A stretch of 9,414 nt of DNA, taken from NCBI GenBank assembly GCA_024277955.1, contig JAJRUE010000335.1, positions 1-9,414 on the forward strand, read 5' to 3'. Source of the DNA: Alphaproteobacteria bacterium (GTDB taxonomy: Bacteria; Pseudomonadota; Alphaproteobacteria; Rhodobacterales; Rhodobacteraceae). The translations under genes were made by a program, and so were the position numbers. The notes below the pieces were generated by a model. That model was not told the DNA's origin and did not search any database. It saw only the letters and a list, made by a program, of their open reading frames with translations. Of this stretch, positions 6,271 through 9,414 are shown in pieces (positions within the stretch are counted from its first letter, which is position 1; every line of letters begins with the position of its first letter).

Positions 6271-8466
6271 GTGGACGAGGTAAAGTTTTTCGACGAAGGC
6301 GCGCTGGTGGCGGTGCTGACGACCCAGCCGCTGGACCGGCTGCTGGACTACAAGGCCCCCGAAGGCGGCTGCCTGACCGGCGCCTTTGTCGAGGTGCCGC
6401 TGGGTCCGCGCAAGGTGCTGGGGCTGGTCTGGGGGCCGGGGCGGGGCGATTTCGACATCAACAGGGTGCGTTCGGTGATCCGGGTGCTGGATGCGGCGCC
6501 GATGCGCCCCGAGATGCGCGAATTCCTGCTGCGGGTGGCCGACTATACCCTGACCCCGATGCCGGCGATGCTGCGCCTGGCGACCCGCGCGCCGGGGCTT
6601 GGCGGGGCGCCTTCGATGCGCAAGGTCTACCGGCGCGGCGCGGCCGAGCCCGACCGCCTGACGCCGGCGCGCAAGCGGGTGCTGGCGGCGCTCGCCGATT
6701 ACGGAGACCTGACCTTTACGCTGCGCGAGCTGGCCGAAATGGCCGGGGTGTCGCCTTCGGTGGTCAAGGGGCTGGTGAAGCTGGGCGCGGTGCTGGAAGA
6801 AGACAGCCCGCGCGATCTGCCCTATCCGCGGCTGGACCCGGACTATGGCGCCAAGGTGCTGAACGACGATCAGGCGGCGGCGGCGGCGCTGCTGCGCGAC
6901 AAGGTGGCGGGCGGGGGCTATGGCACGTCGCTGCTCAAGGGGGTCACCGGGTCGGGCAAGACCGAGGTCTACCTGGAAGCGGTTGCCGAAACCCTGCGCA
7001 GGGGCCGCCAGGCGCTGGTGCTGTTGCCCGAGATCGCGCTTAGCGCCGAGTTTTTGACCCGGGTGCAGGCGCGTTTCGGCGCGCCGGCGGCCGAGTGGCA
7101 TTCGGGCGTCACCATGACCGAACGCCGGCGCTGCTGGCGCATGGTGGGCGAGGGCGGCGCGCAACTGGTGGTGGGGGCGCGTTCGGCGCTGTTTCTGCCG
7201 TTCCGCGACCTTGGGCTGATCGTGGTAGATGAAGAACACGACACATCCTACAAGCAGGAAGACGGGGTGGTGTATCACGCCCGCGACATGGCGGTGCTGC
7301 GCGCCTCGATCTGTGCTGCGCAGGTGGTGCTGGCCTCGGCCACCCCCAGCCTGGAAAGCTGGGTCAACGCCCGCGCCGGCAAGTATGAAAAGCTGGAACT
7401 GACATCGCGTTTCGGGGCGGCGCGGATGCCCGGCATGGCGGCGATCGACATGCGCGGCGAAGACCTGCCGTCGAACCGCTGGATATCGCCGACGCTGGCG
7501 GAGGCGGTGCGGGCGCGGCTCGAAAAAGGCGAACAGGCGCTGCTGTTTTTGAACCGGCGGGGCTATGCGCCGGTGACGCTGTGCCGGGCCTGCGGCCACC
7601 AGATCGGCTGCGACCAGTGCGACGCGCGCATGGTCGAACACCGGTTCCTGAAACGCCTGGTCTGCCACCAGTGCGGCGACAGCCGGCCGATCCCCGAAAC
7701 CTGCCCGTCGTGCGAGGCGCGCGACCGCCTGGCGCCGGTGGGGCCGGGGGTCGAACGCCTTGCCGAAGAGGTCAGCGAACTGTTCCCCGAGGCGCGGCTT
7801 GCGGTGCTGTCGTCGGACCTGTTCGCTTCGGCGCGCGCCCTGAAAGAGCAGATCGTGAAGATCGCCGAGGGCGGCGCCGACATCATCATCGGCACCCAGC
7901 TGGTGGCCAAGGGGCACAATTTTCCGCGCCTGACGCTGGTCGGGGTGATCGACGCCGACCTTGGGCTGCAAGGGTCGGACCTGCGCGCCGCCGAACGCAG
8001 TTTCCAGCTGATGCGGCAGGTGTCGGGGCGCGCCGGGCGCACCGAAAACCCCGGGGTCGCGCTGCTGCAGACCTGGCAGCCGGAACATCCGGTGATCCGC
8101 GCCATTCTGGCCGGCGACGAAGAAGCCTTCTGGCAGGCCGAAGCGCGCGAGCGCGAGGCCGCGCGCGTGCCGCCCTTTGGCCGGCTGGCCGGGGTGATCC
8201 TGTCTTCGCCCGATGTGCAGGAGGTGTTCGATTTCGGCGGCGAACTGGCGCGCCGCGACGCCCCCTTGCGCGCCATTGGCGCGCGCGTCTACGGCCCCGC
8301 GCCCGCCCCCATCGCCCGCATTCGCGGCCGCCACCGGGCGCGCCTTCTGGTCAAGGCCGACAAGGGCGCTCCGCTGCAGGGCGCGCTGCGCAAATGGGTG
8401 GCGCAGATCGAGGTGCCGCGAAACCTGCGGCTGCAGATCGACATCGACCCGCAAAGCTTCTACTGA
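6271..8466 (+). CDS. priA: Primosomal protein N' (replication restart helicase PriA)
   Basis: PriA is the 3'-to-5' superfamily 2 DNA helicase that recognises abandoned replication forks and reloads DnaB. The 731-residue product has the N-terminal 3'-DNA-binding domain (about 5-100, AVLTTQPLDRLLDYKAPEGG) and a winged-helix region (about 125-180). It also has Walker A GVTGSGKT with Lys230, DEEH at 320-323 and ATPSLESW. Eight zinc-binding cysteines stand in four pairs: 438/441, 447/450, 465/468 and 478/481. They are followed by the helicase C lobe, with GTQLVAKGHNFP and RQVSGRAGR. All key motifs are intact and the length is normal. The GTG at 6271 was chosen because it begins just before the conserved N-terminus; no ATG lies in frame nearby and the ribosome-binding site is weak. 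An in-frame extension back to 5743 only re-reads tal antisense. Confidence 0.96.
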   Translation: MDEVKFFDEGALVAVLTTQPLDRLLDYKAPEGGCLTGAFVEVPLGPRKVLGLVWGPGRGDFDINRVRSVIRVLDAAPMRPEMREFLLRVADYTLTPMPAMLRLATRAPGLGGAPSMRKVYRRGAAEPDRLTPARKRVLAALADYGDLTFTLRELAEMAGVSPSVVKGLVKLGAVLEEDSPRDLPYPRLDPDYGAKVLNDDQAAAAALLRDKVAGGGYGTSLLKGVTGSGKTEVYLEAVAETLRRGRQALVLLPEIALSAEFLTRVQARFGAPAAEWHSGVTMTERRRCWRMVGEGGAQLVVGARSALFLPFRDLGLIVVDEEHDTSYKQEDGVVYHARDMAVLRASICAAQVVLASATPSLESWVNARAGKYEKLELTSRFGAARMPGMAAIDMRGEDLPSNRWISPTLAEAVRARLEKGEQALLFLNRRGYAPVTLCRACGHQIGCDQCDARMVEHRFLKRLVCHQCGDSRPIPETCPSCEARDRLAPVGPGVERLAEEVSELFPEARLAVLSSDLFASARALKEQIVKIAEGGADIIIGTQLVAKGHNFPRLTLVGVIDADLGLQGSDLRAAERSFQLMRQVSGRAGRTENPGVALLQTWQPEHPVIRAILAGDEEAFWQAEAREREAARVPPFGRLAGVILSSPDVQEVFDFGGELARRDAPLRAIGARVYGPAPAPIARIRGRHRARLLVKADKGAPLQGALRKWVAQIEVPRNLRLQIDIDPQSFY

Positions 8467-8478
8467 GCTGGGCGCGGG

Positions 8479-8548
8479 CCAAGGTTTTTCGAAAAACCTT
8501 GGTCAAGGCGCTTTTCAAGCGCCTTGACGGCCCGACCCCGGATCGGGC
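8479..8548. terminator. Stacked hairpins between convergent priA and the YeeE-family gene
   Basis: Three inverted repeats fill this gap. The first, 8479-8502, is a perfect 24-base palindrome with arms CCAAGGTTTTTC and its complement. The second, 8502-8528, has perfect 12-base arms GTCAAGGCGCTT and AAGCGCCTTGAC around a TTC loop. The third, 8530-8548, is weaker: GCCCGA and TCGGGC around seven bases. The first begins 12 bases after the priA stop; the third ends four bases before the stop of the gene on the other strand. That placement suits a bidirectional terminator. None has a clean T-run after the stem, so termination may depend on the T/A tracts inside the first stem, on Rho or on RNA processing. 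A dispersed palindromic repeat is an alternative. Confidence 0.6.
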
Positions 8549-8552
8549 GCTG

Positions 8553-9414
8553 CTATTGCGGCCGGCGCACGCCGAACCAGGCTGCGATCACATGCTGGTC
8601 CAGCAGGAAATCGGTGATCATCGCGCCGATCCACATGAAGGTCAGCGCCACCCAGGCCGTGCCCACGAATATCGACGTGCCGGTAACCCCGTTGCCGATC
8701 GCGCAGCCGCCCGCCAGCATCCCGCCAAAGCCCATCATCGCCGCCCCGCTCATGGCGCGTTTCATGTTGTCGGCGTCCTTGAATCCCTGGAAATGCAGCT
8801 CTCGCGCGGCAAAGGCCGCCAGGAAGGCCCCAAGGAACACCCCCGGGATCAGGCCGATGTCAAAGCGCAGCACCGCGTTCTGGTCCAGGAAATACATGAG
8901 CATGTTGGCCGAGGGCCCGGTGAAGGTGGCGCTTTGCACCTGCACCGGCTCAAAGCTGACCTGCGCCAGTCCAAAGGTCAGCACCCAGCCCACCGCCACC
9001 GAAAACCCGACGCCCGACGCAAAGAACAGCACCGGCCAGCCGATCCGGTTGCGCATCGAGATATGGATCGCATAGGCCGCGATCGCCACCCCCAGCGCCA
9101 GCCCGGCCCAGTCCGGCACGCCCCGCGTCGCCAGCAGGTCCAGGTTGTGCCCGCCCGAGGTGACCCACAGCGCCGCCAGCTTGTTGCGCAGCGGCGCCAG
9201 CCAGCCGCCGAGGCTCATCTGCGCGACCACCGCAAAGATCAGCCCCGACACCACCGAGCGCAGGTTGCCGGTCGCCGCCAGCACCAGCAGCCGGCCCGAA
9301 CAGCCGCGCGCCAGCACCATGCCGACGCCAAAGATCAGCCCGCCCAGCACCGCCCCCGACCAGGATCCGGGCACCGCCATGATGCGCGCGTCTTCGGTGC
9401 GCATCAGCCCGGCC
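8553..9414 (-). CDS. YeeE/YedE-family sulfur-compound transporter (5' end outside window)
   Basis: About 287 C-terminal residues of a polytopic inner-membrane protein are present. The frame is still open at the right edge, so the start lies outside; the ATG at 9404 is probably internal (AGLMRTEDARIM), since family members usually have about 350 residues. The family signatures are LARGCSGRLL, encoded near 9285-9314, and LAGGCAIGNGVTG, near 8676-8714. Each has the cysteine that, in the characterised thiosulfate transporter TsuA/YeeE, lines the path and relays thiosulfate. About seven to nine hydrophobic helices are visible. The likely role is uptake of thiosulfate or a related sulfur compound, but no partner gene such as a TusA/YeeD or persulfide-handling protein can be seen. 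The gene converges on priA and ends with TAG at 8553. Confidence 0.88.
   Translation of the reverse strand, partial: AGLMRTEDARIMAVPGSWSGAVLGGLIFGVGMVLARGCSGRLLVLAATGNLRSVVSGLIFAVVAQMSLGGWLAPLRNKLAALWVTSGGHNLDLLATRGVPDWAGLALGVAIAAYAIHISMRNRIGWPVLFFASGVGFSVAVGWVLTFGLAQVSFEPVQVQSATFTGPSANMLMYFLDQNAVLRFDIGLIPGVFLGAFLAAFAARELHFQGFKDADNMKRAMSGAAMMGFGGMLAGGCAIGNGVTGTSIFVGTAWVALTFMWIGAMITDFLLDQHVIAAWFGVRRPQ

Noticed and set aside
6232..8454. 740-codon open frame on the minus strand opposite priA
   Set aside because: It is rich in Arg, His, Gln and Pro with no recognisable domain. Such frames are expected opposite GC-rich genes, and priA on the other strand has all its motifs.

Overview
The window looks like chromosomal DNA from a high-GC alphaproteobacterium, most likely of the Rhodobacterales (Roseobacter/Rhodobacter relatives). 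This is inferred from the strongly G/C-ending codons, a Pcs-type phosphatidylcholine synthase, a small MGMT with relatives I recall from that group, and the tal / DUF484 / xerC order next to a divergent priA. No database search was possible. There is no tRNA, rRNA, insertion sequence, CRISPR array or phage gene. Almost every base is coding and no gap reaches 300 bases.

Left part (1-3090, + strand). The 3' end of ileS enters from the left and runs into a small O6-alkylguanine-DNA alkyltransferase gene (ogt) and then an EamA/DMT transporter. The stop and start codons overlap at both joints (TGATG, ATGA), so the three probably share one transcript with coupled translation. A 164-base gap holding a GC-rich inverted repeat and a short direct repeat separates them from a TauE/SafE (TSUP) membrane transporter.

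Middle part (3100-6182, - strand). Read right to left, the genes are a TalC-type transaldolase, a DUF484 (YigA-like) protein, the tyrosine recombinase XerC and phosphatidylcholine synthase. DUF484 and xerC overlap and form the conserved pair also seen beside xerC in enterobacteria. XerC resolves chromosome dimers. Pcs makes phosphatidylcholine from choline and CDP-diacylglycerol. The transaldolase belongs to the non-oxidative pentose phosphate pathway. The xerC frame has no ATG, GTG or TTG at the expected N-terminus; the best start is a CTG inside a CTGA overlap.

Right part (6183-9414). An 88-base gap separates tal from the divergent priA, the replication-restart helicase, which is complete with Walker A, DEEH and eight zinc-binding cysteines. 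Downstream, an 86-base gap holds two adjoining perfect hairpins and a weaker third. It faces a convergent YeeE/YedE-family sulfur-compound transporter whose 5' end runs off the right edge.

I see no evidence of a new multi-gene system; this is mostly housekeeping DNA. The points most worth a second look are the CTG start of xerC, the stacked palindromes after priA, the Gln in place of the arginine finger in the alkyltransferase, and the transaldolase-type active site in a protein that would often be named fructose-6-phosphate aldolase.
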